Assembly (NCBI GenBank): GCA_964369955.1
Contig: CAYJFQ010000001.1
Span: 215,923 to 279,922, forward strand
Direction of reading: 5' to 3'
DNA length: 64,000 nucleotides
DNA from: CAYJFQ01 sp964369955
GTDB taxonomy: Bacteria > Bacillota_I > Bacilli_A > Erysipelotrichales > Erysipelotrichaceae
Shown here: positions 47,002 to 56,873 of the stretch, one piece after another
Layout of the letters: every line of letters starts with the position of its first letter
How positions within the stretch are numbered: position 1 is the stretch's first letter
Position numbers and translations under genes: made by a program
Notes under the pieces: generated by a model
Seen by the model: the letters and a program-made list of their open reading frames with translations, nothing else
Database searches by the model: none
What the model was told of the DNA's origin: nothing

Positions 47002-48847
47002 AGTCATCCTCCTCAAAAACTTCGATATTAAAATTTTCATTAACATTATCTTTATAGTAATGACTTTGTACCTCGAACATCTCAGCGTATTTTCCACCTT
47101 TTTGCATAAGATTTTTGTGTGTTCCCTCTTCGATTATTTTACCTTTTTCAAACAAAAAAATTCTGTCACAAAATTTTGTGCTAGCAAGCCTGTGAGAAAT
47201 AAACACAGAGGTGTGGCCTTTTGTCATTTCATTGTATCTTTCATAAATTTTACTTTCAGCAATAGGGTCAAGTGCAGCCGTAGGTTCGTCTAAAATTAAT
47301 ACCTTTCCATCTTTATATAGTGCTCTTGCGAGTGCAAGTCTCTGCATTTCTCCACCAGAAAACTCTACAGCCTCTTCGTGAACCGTTTTAACTAAATTTG
47401 TTTCTAATCCATCGCGTAAGTTATCAATTTTGGATTTTAATCCTGCAAGCTCTATAACTTCGTTTAACTTATCTTTATCAAACTCGTTAAACTTACCGCC
47501 AACTATATTGTTTTTAACAGATTGAGGCATAATGAAAATATCTTGAAAAACCGCTGAGAAAAGTTTGTAATAGTCAAAGATATTGTATTCCTTAATCTTC
47601 TTACCATCTATTAATATCTCACCATTGTTAGGTTCATACAAACCACAAATAAGTTTAACAAGTGTGGTTTTACCAGCACCATTTACGCCTACAAGCGCAA
47701 TTTTCTCGCCTTTTTTAATTTTAAAGCTAATATTATTTATTGTATCTACTTCACTACCATCATACCTAAAACTTACATTTTTAAACTCAATAGAAAAACT
47801 GCCTTTAGGCACAGGGATGCCCTTACCTCTGTTAGTTTTATTTGGATAATCCAAAAATTCTCTAATCTCACAAAGGCTTGAGTTATGTCTAATAAGCGTT
47901 GTTAAATCTTTGACCATACCGCTTAGCCAAGCAGAAAAACCACCAACTAAGCCAAAGTAAAATACAAAATCTGCTCCTGTTGCTCCTTTTTTTATTAGAG
48001 CATAAACTAACAAAGAGTAAGTTGTTGTATCACGAATCAGTGATAACAGAGAAGTGAAAAAGTCGTTTTTAAAGTTATATAATTGCTCTTTTTTATGCCA
48101 ATTCATTCTACTACTAAATGTATCTTCAAATACATCTAAAAACCACTCACCAAGCCCATAAATCCTAAGATCCTTCGCTTGTGAAAAATCACCCATAGTT
48201 CTCATTACATAATCAATCTTTCGGTCAACTCCTACCCAATTATCTTTGTTTTTATAAGTCCAATCGGCATTTCTCTTTAAAATCCAAAATGTGCCTATAG
48301 TTGTGATTGTTACAACTAACACTATTATTGGATTCAAAATAAAGAGAAAAGCAGCGAAAGATCCTATGCCTAAAACATTTGCAAAAATTCCTGATAAAAC
48401 TAAAGGAATTCTTCTTGTAGGACTAATATCCTCACCAGTGTTTTCAATCGCTTTACTAAATCTGTCTAAACCTTTAGACGACTCGTTTATTTGGTAATCA
48501 TTTTCCAAAAAAGTTTCTATCAGTTCCTGGCTCATAGACGTATCAAAACGCACTAAATAACCCTCTGCCGCCATGCCAGAAAAAGCAGTAATCATACCTG
48601 CTACTATTACCCCTAAAGAAATTAGTCCTATCGTCCATAAAAGTTTTGCAGGGTCAGAACCTGTTTCTACAACGTAGACCACCTGTTGTGATAGATAAAT
48701 AGCCAGAAATGATGTGATTACTGTAAACGGCGAAGATAAAAATGTTAGAAAAGTGTAACTTCTTGAAACTTTCCACATTCTACCTAACACAAAACTAATG
48801 TTGCTTATTAGTGTATACTTTGGTTTTGCTTTTTTTGTCTTATTCAA
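46991..48847 (-). CDS. ABC exporter half-transporter, first subunit
   Basis: The 618-residue protein has a six-helix membrane domain and an ATPase domain with GVNGAGKTTLVKL, FSGGEMQRLALARAL, VLILDEPTAALDP and ISHRLASTKFCD. It is the partner of the next gene. The start is TTG (48847) after AAAGGGGTGG. Both subunits follow a LytTR/GHKL two-component pair on the same strand, suggesting that the regulator controls the exporter. Codon and base use look somewhat less AT-rich than neighbours, hinting at transfer. Confidence 0.88.
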   Translation of the reverse strand: MNKTKKAKPKYTLISNISFVLGRMWKVSRSYTFLTFLSSPFTVITSFLAIYLSQQVVYVVETGSDPAKLLWTIGLISLGVIVAGMITAFSGMAAEGYLVRFDTSMSQELIETFLENDYQINESSKGLDRFSKAIENTGEDISPTRRIPLVLSGIFANVLGIGSFAAFLFILNPIIVLVVTITTIGTFWILKRNADWTYKNKDNWVGVDRKIDYVMRTMGDFSQAKDLRIYGLGEWFLDVFEDTFSSRMNWHKKEQLYNFKNDFFTSLLSLIRDTTTYSLLVYALIKKGATGADFVFYFGLVGGFSAWLSGMVKDLTTLIRHNSSLCEIREFLDYPNKTNRGKGIPVPKGSFSIEFKNVSFRYDGSEVDTINNISFKIKKGEKIALVGVNGAGKTTLVKLICGLYEPNNGEILIDGKKIKEYNIFDYYKLFSAVFQDIFIMPQSVKNNIVGGKFNEFDKDKLNEVIELAGLKSKIDNLRDGLETNLVKTVHEEAVEFSGGEMQRLALARALYKDGKVLILDEPTAALDPIAESKIYERYNEMTKGHTSVFISHRLASTKFCDRIFLFEKGKIIEEGTHKNLMQKGGKYAEMFEVQSHYYKDNVNENFNIEVFEEDDYAF

Positions 48848-48977
48848 TTAAACCACCCCTTTTTTAGTTCGCAGCTATTTTGCTACACTTCATACATGAA
48901 TTCTAGCATTAAGTTATTTATTTGTGCTGGTTTATGCGCGAGTGGTATTCTTTTCTGCACGAATGACAAAATGAAAG

Positions 48978-49649
48978 TTAAATCGGTAATAAAACTTCTG
49001 TAACAAAAAAATCGTCTTCGTTTTGTCTATTTACAAATCCTTTGTTTTTCTCAACGATTTTGTCAATTCTCATAATCCCAAATCCGTGGTTTAGTTTGTT
49101 TTTTGTAGTGAAATATCTTCTACCATCTTTTATAATTTGTCCACCAACTGAGTTTGCCACACTTATATAAAGCTGATTCTTAAGCACTCCTATAAAAATC
49201 CTAATAATTCGCCCATCTTTATTTTCCACTTTAAAAGAAGACTCCCTGGCGTTGTCTATTAAATTTCCAATAATAACACAGAGATCTATCTCGGATATTT
49301 TTAACTCATTCGGTACGGTAGCTTTAGCATTTACAATAATTTCACTCTCTTTTGCAAGAGAAATTTTACTGTTTAAAATAGCATCTACCATTACATTTCC
49401 TGTTTTAATCACCGTGTCAACTGTACTCAAATCGTCGTTTAATTTATGGAGGTAACTTATCACCTTTTCATCAGTTTTCCCGGTTAAGGCAAGCAGTGTT
49501 TGGATGTGATTGTGATAGTCGTGTCTCCAACCCCTCATTTGCTTATATATATTTTCAACCTCTTCACAGTGTTTTTTAATTAGGTCACTTTGATATGCCG
49601 ATATCCTTTTATCTATCATCTTTCCGAATAAAAAGTCAAATACACTCAT
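48978..49649 (-). CDS. Soluble GHKL-type histidine kinase (AgrC/NatK class), no sensor
   Basis: The 223-residue protein contains only the kinase core: a helix, the phospho-acceptor region MRGWRHDYHNHIQTLLAL, the N-box CVIIGNLIDNARESS and the G-box LNHGFGIMRIDKIV. The membrane sensor of AgrC-like kinases is missing, so the signal must be cytoplasmic or come from a partner. The ATG overlaps the regulator's stop (TAATG). The kinase would phosphorylate the LytTR regulator upstream. Confidence 0.85.
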   Translation of the reverse strand: MSVFDFLFGKMIDKRISAYQSDLIKKHCEEVENIYKQMRGWRHDYHNHIQTLLALTGKTDEKVISYLHKLNDDLSTVDTVIKTGNVMVDAILNSKISLAKESEIIVNAKATVPNELKISEIDLCVIIGNLIDNARESSFKVENKDGRIIRIFIGVLKNQLYISVANSVGGQIIKDGRRYFTTKNKLNHGFGIMRIDKIVEKNKGFVNRQNEDDFFVTEVLLPI

Positions 49650-50365
49650 TAGTAACTCTCCTTAAAATAAGCTATAAAAGCTTTGTTTACATTTGTGTAA
49701 AGTCGCCTTGAAAGTGGAACACAGCCATCATTATCAAGAATAATCTCGCTTTTATCTATTTTCCTAATATGTCTAACTCCAACAATATAAGAACGGTGAC
49801 AACGAATAAATTCGTGAATAAAACTAAGTTTCAACTTATTTTCAAGTGCAGATATTTTTTGCGAACTTTTAATTTTATCGCCATTTAAAAGAGTGATTTC
49901 ACAGCTGTGACTGAAAGCTTCAATATATAAAATTTCACTTAATTTTATTTTAGTATTGTTTATAATTAGGAATTTTTCTTGCTTTTTGATTTTAGTCACA
50001 GCTTTGTTTAACACCTCATAAAGTTTTTCATCACTTACAGGCTTCATTAAATAATTAAGAGCTGAAACTTCGTAACCCTCAGCGATAAAATTCGGAAAAC
50101 CCGTTATGAATATGATTTGTATATCATCGTTATCTATTCGAATTTTTTTAGCGAGCTCCACCCCGCTTAGATTACCCATTTCAATATCAAGTAAAAGTAC
50201 ATCATAATTTTTGTTTTCTTCATAATTAAATAGAAAGTTCTCAGCACTTTCAAATTCTTTTAAATTCACATTATAATTTAACTCATTAGCCCAATAACCA
50301 ACAAGTTTTTTTAAATTATCTATTTGTACTTTTTCATCGTCACATATGGCTATATTTATCAGCAT
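49649..50365 (-). CDS. LytTR-family response regulator (AgrA-like)
   Basis: The 238-residue protein has a receiver domain (INIAICDDEKVQIDNL, phospho-Asp in YDVLLLDIEMGNLSG, Lys in LMKPVSD) and a C-terminal LytTR DNA-binding domain (ILYIEAFSHSCEITLLNG, FIRCHRSYIVGVRHIRKI, VPLSRRLYTNVNKAF). ATG 50365 gives the family N-terminus and follows AGTGGTGATTAGC; a longer frame starts 45 bases earlier. A TATAAT box at 50399-50404 lies upstream. Confidence 0.92.
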   Translation of the reverse strand: MLINIAICDDEKVQIDNLKKLVGYWANELNYNVNLKEFESAENFLFNYEENKNYDVLLLDIEMGNLSGVELAKKIRIDNDDIQIIFITGFPNFIAEGYEVSALNYLMKPVSDEKLYEVLNKAVTKIKKQEKFLIINNTKIKLSEILYIEAFSHSCEITLLNGDKIKSSQKISALENKLKLSFIHEFIRCHRSYIVGVRHIRKIDKSEIILDNDGCVPLSRRLYTNVNKAFIAYFKESY

Positions 50366-50515
50366 GCTAATCACCACTTTTTTTAAATTACTGAAATAAT
50401 TATACTCCAAATTTTAACTAAATACTATAAAAATATATGAATACTCTAGTTTGCTACACACAAGAATATAGAAGAAATTATTCTTATTCTCTACTTCAAT
50501 ATCAATTCATAAATA

Positions 50516-50596
50516 TTAAAAGCGCAAATGTATCATTTCATTAATTATTGCATCTTGCAAAATATCTTTACCATCAATGAAGATGATTACTTCATC
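50516..50596 (-). pseudogene. Possible frameshifted C-terminal extension of the DHHW protein
   Basis: A 26-codon open frame (begins DEVIIFIDGKDILQDA, ends HLRF then TAA) overlaps the end of the DHHW gene in another frame and reads like protein. A one-base indel near 50595 would join it to that gene. It has no start codon or ribosome site of its own. Confidence 0.3.
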
Positions 50597-51720
50597 TCAC
50601 CGTTACCAACATGTTGAATATAATTTAAATCATCTCTGACAATAATCACAATGTCTGGTTTATACCCCTTTAGATATTCATATAATCCTTTGTCTGTATA
50701 GTAACGGAAATCGAGACTAACCATATTATCAAATGAATAATACAGTAGTGTTTCTAAAGGATTGGTGAATGAGTCTCCAATAACAAGAATACTTGGCAAC
50801 TTGTTTCTATTGGTTTGAATTATTGTTTCTGCTTTATCTCCTCCCATATAATATCTATATAGTTCCGTACTATTATTAAAAATAAATGGGTCAACCTCTG
50901 TACCGTTGTCAAAACGTTGAAATTTAACTGAATTATCTAAATTATAAGTATACAGTTTTTCGTTAGTTTGATAGAGGTTAAATAATTTTCGATTTCTAGA
51001 ACCGAGAAATTGTGATTCTAGAGGTATTATGTCTATATTATTTTGCACATTAATATTAAAACCATGATCATTTACTTTCTCACATATCTTAAGGTATGTT
51101 TCATATGCACCATAAAAATTAAAATGATGATCAATTGCGCTATAATAATGTTCAGGATTTTTAGTTAATGTGTTTTCCATATTTAAATTCGGAATATTTT
51201 TTAAATTGAGATTTTTGAAGAAATCTATCGATAATGAATTATTTAGATATTCAGAATTATTTAGATATTCTGGATAGTAATCTTTTAAAGCACTTCCTTG
51301 TTCTGGAATTCCTACATATAAGAAATAGATATCATTTTCAATGCAATAACTATTAAACTTATCTAACTTTGTAATCATCTCATCCATTTGATCTTTATCA
51401 TAAACTACAGGTTTCGGCGATAATAGAGGCAATAGTATCTCATTATTAATCACAACATTGTTTATCACAGGTTTATTTAAGAAAAAGTCTTTTAAGATAT
51501 TGTACTTTATCATTTCATCCCTAATAAAAAAATGGTCAGATATATAAGTTTCCAATTCATTAAAAAAGCTGCGATCTAAAACCTTAGCTATACTAACATC
51601 TGGGAATTTTACAAGTGTTCTATTTTCATAAAATGCTATACTCTGTTTTGGAGTGACTACACTTAAAATAGTGAATGATATTATTGTGACTGAGAAAAAT
51701 ACAATTTTAAATTTATGCAT
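50587..51720 (-). CDS. DHHW family protein (AlgX/AlgJ-like SGNH acyltransferase partner)
   Basis: The 377-residue protein has an N-terminal membrane anchor (residues about 5-24), then FYENRTLVKFPDVSIAKVLDRSFFNELETYISDHF, the DHH motif in AIDHHFNFYGAYETY and the SGNH serine block ILVIGDSFTNPLE. Such proteins act outside the membrane with an MBOAT partner, transferring acyl groups to wall or exopolysaccharide. The MBOAT gene is 10 bases upstream. The C-terminus is followed by a frame-shifted coding-like tail. The ATG follows AAGGAGATAATC. Confidence 0.85.
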   Translation of the reverse strand: MHKFKIVFFSVTIISFTILSVVTPKQSIAFYENRTLVKFPDVSIAKVLDRSFFNELETYISDHFFIRDEMIKYNILKDFFLNKPVINNVVINNEILLPLLSPKPVVYDKDQMDEMITKLDKFNSYCIENDIYFLYVGIPEQGSALKDYYPEYLNNSEYLNNSLSIDFFKNLNLKNIPNLNMENTLTKNPEHYYSAIDHHFNFYGAYETYLKICEKVNDHGFNINVQNNIDIIPLESQFLGSRNRKLFNLYQTNEKLYTYNLDNSVKFQRFDNGTEVDPFIFNNSTELYRYYMGGDKAETIIQTNRNKLPSILVIGDSFTNPLETLLYYSFDNMVSLDFRYYTDKGLYEYLKGYKPDIVIIVRDDLNYIQHVGNGEMK

Positions 51721-51730
51721 GATTATCTCC

Positions 51731-53122
51731 TTAAAACCTAAAATAAATAAATGGATTATAGCTATTATTAACTAACGATACAACACATAGTGCTAACAAT
51801 GTAAATAGAATAAATGTTTCTATCACACTTATAATCTTAGTATTTATTTTAATTTTACTTTTAACAATTGAATAGATTGGCATTGAAAATAATAAACCAA
51901 AAAATATCTCTAAATAATAAGTCATGCAATATTCGATTACTTTATTATCAATAACTAAAACTGGTGTAAACATAATTTTTAAATATTCAAATGCAAAGGT
52001 TAAGTTTTCACTTCGAAATAGTACCCACCCAACAATAACTAATATAAGTGTATAAATATGTGCAACAAGAGAGGGAAATCTCTTTAAATATTTAAATAAA
52101 AACAATTTTTCTATAGTTAAGATTATCGCATAAAATAAACCCCAAAGAATAAAATTAAAACTTGCACCATGCCAAAAACCAGTTAAAATCCAAACAATGA
52201 ATATATTTAAAATATGTCTTGCAAAACTACAACGACTGCCTCCTAAAGGAATATAAATATAATCTCTAAACCAAGTTGAAAGTGAAATATGCCATCTACG
52301 CCAAAATTCAGTAATTGATTTACTAATATAAGGATAATTAAAATTCTCTAAGAATTTAAATCCAAACATTCTTCCAAGACCAATCGCCATGTCGGAATAT
52401 CCTGAGAAGTCAAAATATATTTGTAACGTATAAGCAATCGCACCAAACCAAGCTAGTGAAAAAGATATACTATTTAAGTCACTATTAAAAGTGAAATCTG
52501 CAATAGAGGCAAAAACATTTGATAACAAGATTTTCTTAGATAAACCATAAATAAATCGATCGATGCCATAGGAGAACTCTTGAGAGCTATAATTCCTATT
52601 AAAGAACATTTTATTAACATCTTTGTACCTTACAATAGGACCAGCTATTAGTTGTGGAAACATTGAAATATATAGCGCTAGATTTAAAATATTCTTTTGA
52701 ATTATCGCTTCTTCTCTATACACATCAATTACATAACTCATTGATTGAAAGGTAAAAAAAGAAATACCAATTGGCATAATAACATTAATAAAATTAAAAT
52801 CTGTATTAACTAAACTATTTGTTATATCAATAAAAAAATTGAAATATTTAAAAAAACCTAGCAGCCCTAGATTAAAAATAACACAAATTACTAAATATGC
52901 CTTTTTATATTTATTGTTCATCAATAAACCAAATATATAGTTCATTAATATCGATAAGACCATAATCCAAATTAATTTAGGCTCACCGTAAAAATAAAAA
53001 AACAGACTACTCAATAGAAACACAATATTTTGCAAAGCAACATATTTTCTAGGTATTAAGTAATAAGATATTAAAGAAACTGGAAGAAAAAAGAATATAA
53101 ATATTAAGCTACTAAATACCAT
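51731..53122 (-). CDS. MBOAT family O-acyltransferase (AlgI/DltB-like)
   Basis: The 463-residue membrane protein carries SITEFWRRWHISLSTWFRDYIYIPLGGSR and the catalytic-histidine segment ILTGFWHGASFNFILWGLF, both typical of AlgI/PatA/DltB enzymes, and about ten helices. It passes acyl groups across the membrane to the extracellular DHHW partner. No dltA/C genes are nearby, so O-acetylation of a wall polymer is more likely than D-alanylation. The ATG follows GAGGTGATAAA. Confidence 0.92.
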   Translation of the reverse strand: MVFSSLIFIFFFLPVSLISYYLIPRKYVALQNIVFLLSSLFFYFYGEPKLIWIMVLSILMNYIFGLLMNNKYKKAYLVICVIFNLGLLGFFKYFNFFIDITNSLVNTDFNFINVIMPIGISFFTFQSMSYVIDVYREEAIIQKNILNLALYISMFPQLIAGPIVRYKDVNKMFFNRNYSSQEFSYGIDRFIYGLSKKILLSNVFASIADFTFNSDLNSISFSLAWFGAIAYTLQIYFDFSGYSDMAIGLGRMFGFKFLENFNYPYISKSITEFWRRWHISLSTWFRDYIYIPLGGSRCSFARHILNIFIVWILTGFWHGASFNFILWGLFYAIILTIEKLFLFKYLKRFPSLVAHIYTLILVIVGWVLFRSENLTFAFEYLKIMFTPVLVIDNKVIEYCMTYYLEIFFGLLFSMPIYSIVKSKIKINTKIISVIETFILFTLLALCVVSLVNNSYNPFIYFRF

Positions 53123-53257
53123 TTTATCACCTCAATTAAGTCCTAATTTATTCTATTCCAATTAGTTAACAAACGCAACATTGATATTATAAGTCAATTT
53201 AGTCGCAAGATATATCGAATATTTAATTTTTCAATAACTGAAAGATTAGATTCAAAG

Positions 53258-53773
53258 TTAAATTGATATCCAATATCTTTGTACAACTTGTTTCCCTTCA
53301 AATATTTCATTTTCTAATATACCATTGTTTTTAATAATAGTTCTAGCGGAACCTATATTCTCAATATTGCAAGTTACTAAAACCTTTGATAAATTTAATT
53401 TCTTACACTCCAACAAGGCTAAAGATAACATGCTAGTCGCAAGACCTTTTCGTCTATGTTGTTTAATTACACTATACCCAATATGCCCTCCGAAATTCAT
53501 CAAATAGTCATTTAATCTATGTCTTATATCGATCATTCCAACTAAATCACCATTATCAGTAACAACTAAAAAGGTAGTAGCAGGAACCAAGCCATCATGT
53601 ACTGTATCTTCAGATAAATTGTCTTTCCAATCTGCATACCATTCTTCGAACGTTTCTTTATTAACTAACCCAGCAGTTCCATCCAGGCTATCACCATTTT
53701 TTATAAAATCTGCTTTATATGCCATCACTTTATCTTTGTACTCCATAGTCGGTAACACAAGTTTTATATTCAT
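53258..53773 (-). CDS. GNAT family N-acetyltransferase
   Basis: The 171-residue protein has the GNAT fold: TTFLVVTDNGDLVGMIDIRH, GGHIGYSVIKQHRRKGLATSMLSLALLEC with the acetyl-CoA loop RRKGLAT, and GSARTIIKNNGILE. The loop is better preserved than in the related protein at 18210-18800. The substrate is unknown. The ATG follows GAGGGGAAAAT. It is monocistronic between an MBOAT operon and an intergenic region. Confidence 0.85.
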   Translation of the reverse strand: MNIKLVLPTMEYKDKVMAYKADFIKNGDSLDGTAGLVNKETFEEWYADWKDNLSEDTVHDGLVPATTFLVVTDNGDLVGMIDIRHRLNDYLMNFGGHIGYSVIKQHRRKGLATSMLSLALLECKKLNLSKVLVTCNIENIGSARTIIKNNGILENEIFEGKQVVQRYWISI

Positions 53774-54109
53774 ATTTTCCCCTCATAATAATTTGCTCTT
53801 TAATTATTGTATCAAAGAAATAGTTAAATCGCATCTATTGCTAAGATATTGTTAATTATTGAAAATATAAAAACTACACCTAGTGGTGCAGTTAAAATTT
53901 AAATTTGGGTTGTTGAACCCTTTGTGAAGTGACGATAGGTTAAATCATATTACTTTGCTAAATAATTTTTTTCATTTCTTGCTTAAATGGAATTGTGCTA
54001 TTTTTTGTTTAAAATCATCACTAAATTATTTTCTTATTCCTCTTAATTTTATAGTTAATTCAAAATCTAGAACACGCTCTCCTAAAAAATATTGTTGATT
54101 AGCATTATT
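53774..54109. other. Intergenic region, 336 bases
   Basis: No coding frame. It contains the terminator hairpin at 53867-53893 and a small GGGTT/AACCC inverted repeat at 53907-53920. Confidence 0.6.
53867..53893 (-). terminator. Terminator downstream of the VWA surface protein
   Basis: Minus strand AACTGCACC and GGTGTAGTT (one G-T pair) with a four-base loop, followed by TTTTATATTTTC. It lies about 215 bases after the stop. Confidence 0.7.
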
Positions 54110-56447
54110 CTATTTAGCCAAATGTTTCTTATATTTTTTTACCAACATAGCTCCCGCCACAAGCATTACCCCAATCCACAGATGTATACTAGTAGTGTCG
54201 CCTGTTTCCGGTATTGTAACATTAGGTATTTCTGGCGTTTGTTCATTTTCTAAAATAAAAGCAACTGTTGGTGTTAAATTATCCTTGTTAATAGTGACTG
54301 TATATGAGCTTGTATAATCAATACCATTAATTGTTTGTTCTACAACCTTATACCCATAAGGAGCTTCTCCAACAATTTTGTGAGTACTTTCTAAAGGTAA
54401 CACACTACTATTGGTACTATCTTCATATACAAAACTTGTCTTTTTTGCTTTTGAAATATCTGTTGTTGATGTTGTTTCATCGTCCGCAGATATAAAGCCC
54501 GTACCCGCTTCATCTAAATAATAATAAACAATGTTTATTAACCCTGTTGGTTCCGGTTCTTTTTCAAGTATAAAAACTACTGTCGGTGTTAAGTTATCAT
54601 TACTAAGGGTTACTGCGTATGAAGAGGTATAATCGATACCATCAATTGTTTTTTCCACTACTCTATACCCTTCAGGAGCTATGCCATTTATTGTGTAAGT
54701 TAAATCTAAATTTAATACTTGATTACCGTCAATATCACGATAAATTGACCTTATACTTTTAGCTAAACTCATATCTAACGTTGATAGGTTATCATCACTC
54801 TCGCTAATAAAAGCATCCCCACTATCATCTAAATAATAATATGCAATATTTATCATACCTGAAGTCGGTACAGGAAGAAGTGGTGAATCTAAACCAGTAT
54901 AGCGCTCTTCGCCCTCTATTATCTCATCTCCCCTTTGGTTTTCAGACATTTTTAAACTTTCATTACCATCAATGTCATCGTATTCGACAAATGCAGCTTC
55001 GTTAGTACGATGTAATTCCCCATCGTTTTCACCAATGTACTGAACATAGAATGAAACTGGTTCTGTATGCGATGTAACAGTTCCTATATCTATTATAACT
55101 TCATCGCCATCATTAGTAGATATATTGTCTTTTAATGGATATTTCTCTGAATCCACAAGTACAAAATCGTTGGAAAGATAATCTGTAATGACGGTATTTG
55201 TTGCTACATATCGTATTCCGCTTGCAATTGATTTGAAGACAGGTGTAAGCTCTGTCTCAAGATTTTGTACATCATATACATCGGTAGTGGTAATGTTTTC
55301 CAACCCTTGTCTACCCTTATTATCTAGCTTAATCCCTATTGTATGGATTAAAACATCTTTATCCTTAAGTCGATTTGCTTCTTCAATTCCTTCATAGTCT
55401 TCATTAGGCAGTCCATCAGAAACAAAAACGATGTGTTTCGGTCTAGGTTCCTTTTGCTCTTCAAGACTTAATATTTCAAAATAAAGTTCGGCTTGTTGTA
55501 ATGCAGCTTTGTAATTTGTTTGGCCATATGGCATGTCGCGTTGAACATGATCAGCTGAGTACGTAATGTGAGTCGCGTCATAAAACGATGTATTAAATGA
55601 ATCTAAATTATTCACAAACATAAAAGCATCATTTAAATCTGTCGAGAATTCAATAAATGCAATTCGGTGATTATCTACATTATTATTCTTTAGTAATCCA
55701 TTAGCAAACTCTGCAACAGAGTCTTGAGCAATAACAAACGGATCATTATCTTCAATAACACCAACAATACCTTCATCCATACTTCCAGAGTTATCTAATA
55801 TTACAATTATATCTGACCCTGTACCCAGCGGAACACCTTGAATATCAAAACTAATTTCAGCGATCATTTCATCTGTAGAAACCCATTTAGCATCTTTGAA
55901 AATTGATAGTTCTCCAGGTTTTAAACCATTTTCCAATTCCTCTGATATATCTGGTCGGGTTATATCATCGTATTCAAGTACATAATATTTCGTATATAAG
56001 TTTTTAACTATTTTTACACTTCTTCCATTTTCAATGGTTTCTTTTGTCCCTTTAAAAGTAACACTAGGAACGATGCTATTTTTTTCATTGTAAAATTCTG
56101 ATGATAGACTTATTTTCACCGAATCTTCGTTCTGTTTATATATTTCAACTTCATCATTATTTGCTGACCATGTAAAATCAGTATATCCCTGATCTATATA
56201 CTTTTCATCAACAAACTCTTGAAGTCCCTCAGGTTTATATTTATTTATATAATGTATATTATTAGAAACAAAATCGTTCGCAGTATTATTATCTATTATT
56301 TTAATTAGATAAGTTTCTAAGTGAAATTCACCATCTATATTCGCTTTAAATGATAAAGTAACTTCTCCTGCTTTAAGAGCAGTAAATGTACAGTTATCTC
56401 TCCAAGTGTAGTCAAGATTAATGAAATCTACATTTGAGACACTCCAT
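54110..56447 (-). CDS. LPXTG-type surface protein with VWA and MucBP-like repeats, 5' end lost in gap
   Basis: The frame is open from the N-gap to the TAA at 54110, at least 778 residues; a GTG at 56119 is internal. A VWA domain has the MIDAS motif in VILDNSGSMDEG and typical FIEFSTDLND and VFVSDGLPNEDY. Two similar MucBP-like repeats follow (NIAYYYLDDSGDAFIS, NIVYYYLDEAGTGFIS, each ending with IDGIDYTSSY or INGIDYTSSY). The C-terminus is a sorting signal: IPETG, a hydrophobic stretch and KKYKKHLAK. It should be linked to the wall by sortase and act in adhesion. The signal peptide is not visible because of the gap. Confidence 0.9.
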
Positions 56448-56547
56448 NNNNNNNNNNNNNNNNNNNNNNNNNNNNNNNNNNNNNNNNNNNNNNNNNNNNN
56501 NNNNNNNNNNNNNNNNNNNNNNNNNNNNNNNNNNNNNNNNNNNNNNN
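56448..56547. other. Assembly gap (100 N)
   Basis: Exactly 100 N, the usual placeholder for a gap of unknown size. The two sides need not be adjacent. Confidence 0.99.
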
Positions 56548-56873
56548 TATATCTGCCGAATCAATTATAATTTTTTTGATTTTCTTGATTTCATTTTGAA
56601 AAGCATAGAACTTAATATTGAATTTTTTATAAAAATTCTAAACCTAATAGTTAAAAGATTAAATAATACGACGTAGTAGGATTGCTATTACAACATTTCC
56701 TATTAAAATAATCATATTTATAACTTTAGAAACTTATTCTTTTATTTCTATTTCCAATGTTTTCTTCAATTTTAACCTAATGACAATATTATTATAAACA
56801 TTCATATTTGGAAATAAATATTATATAACTAATATCGATTCGTTAATGACGGATGAAGATTTTATTAATTAAA
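56548..56873. other. Region after the gap, 326 bases
   Basis: Contains the rlmCD remnant at 56659-56802. Next to the gap a 26-codon minus frame without a start codon (ends FYAFQNEIKKIKKIIIDSA then into the N) is open but unidentified. Confidence 0.6.
56659..56802 (-). pseudogene. Decayed 3' end of an rlmCD/TrmA-like 23S rRNA uracil methyltransferase gene
   Basis: The minus frame reads NVYNNIVIRLKLKKTL, a stop codon where a sense codon is expected, then VSKVINMIILIGNVVIAILL and RRII. This follows the family pattern VYxSCNPxTLARDL, VxPVDMFPxTxHVExVVLL. The last bases also match the partial gene at 63962-64000 (20 of 29 bases). It has no start and an internal stop, so it is a remnant. Confidence 0.5.

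Noticed and set aside
56434..56676. Plus-strand frame across the N gap
   Set aside because: Artefact of translating N; the flanks need not be adjacent.
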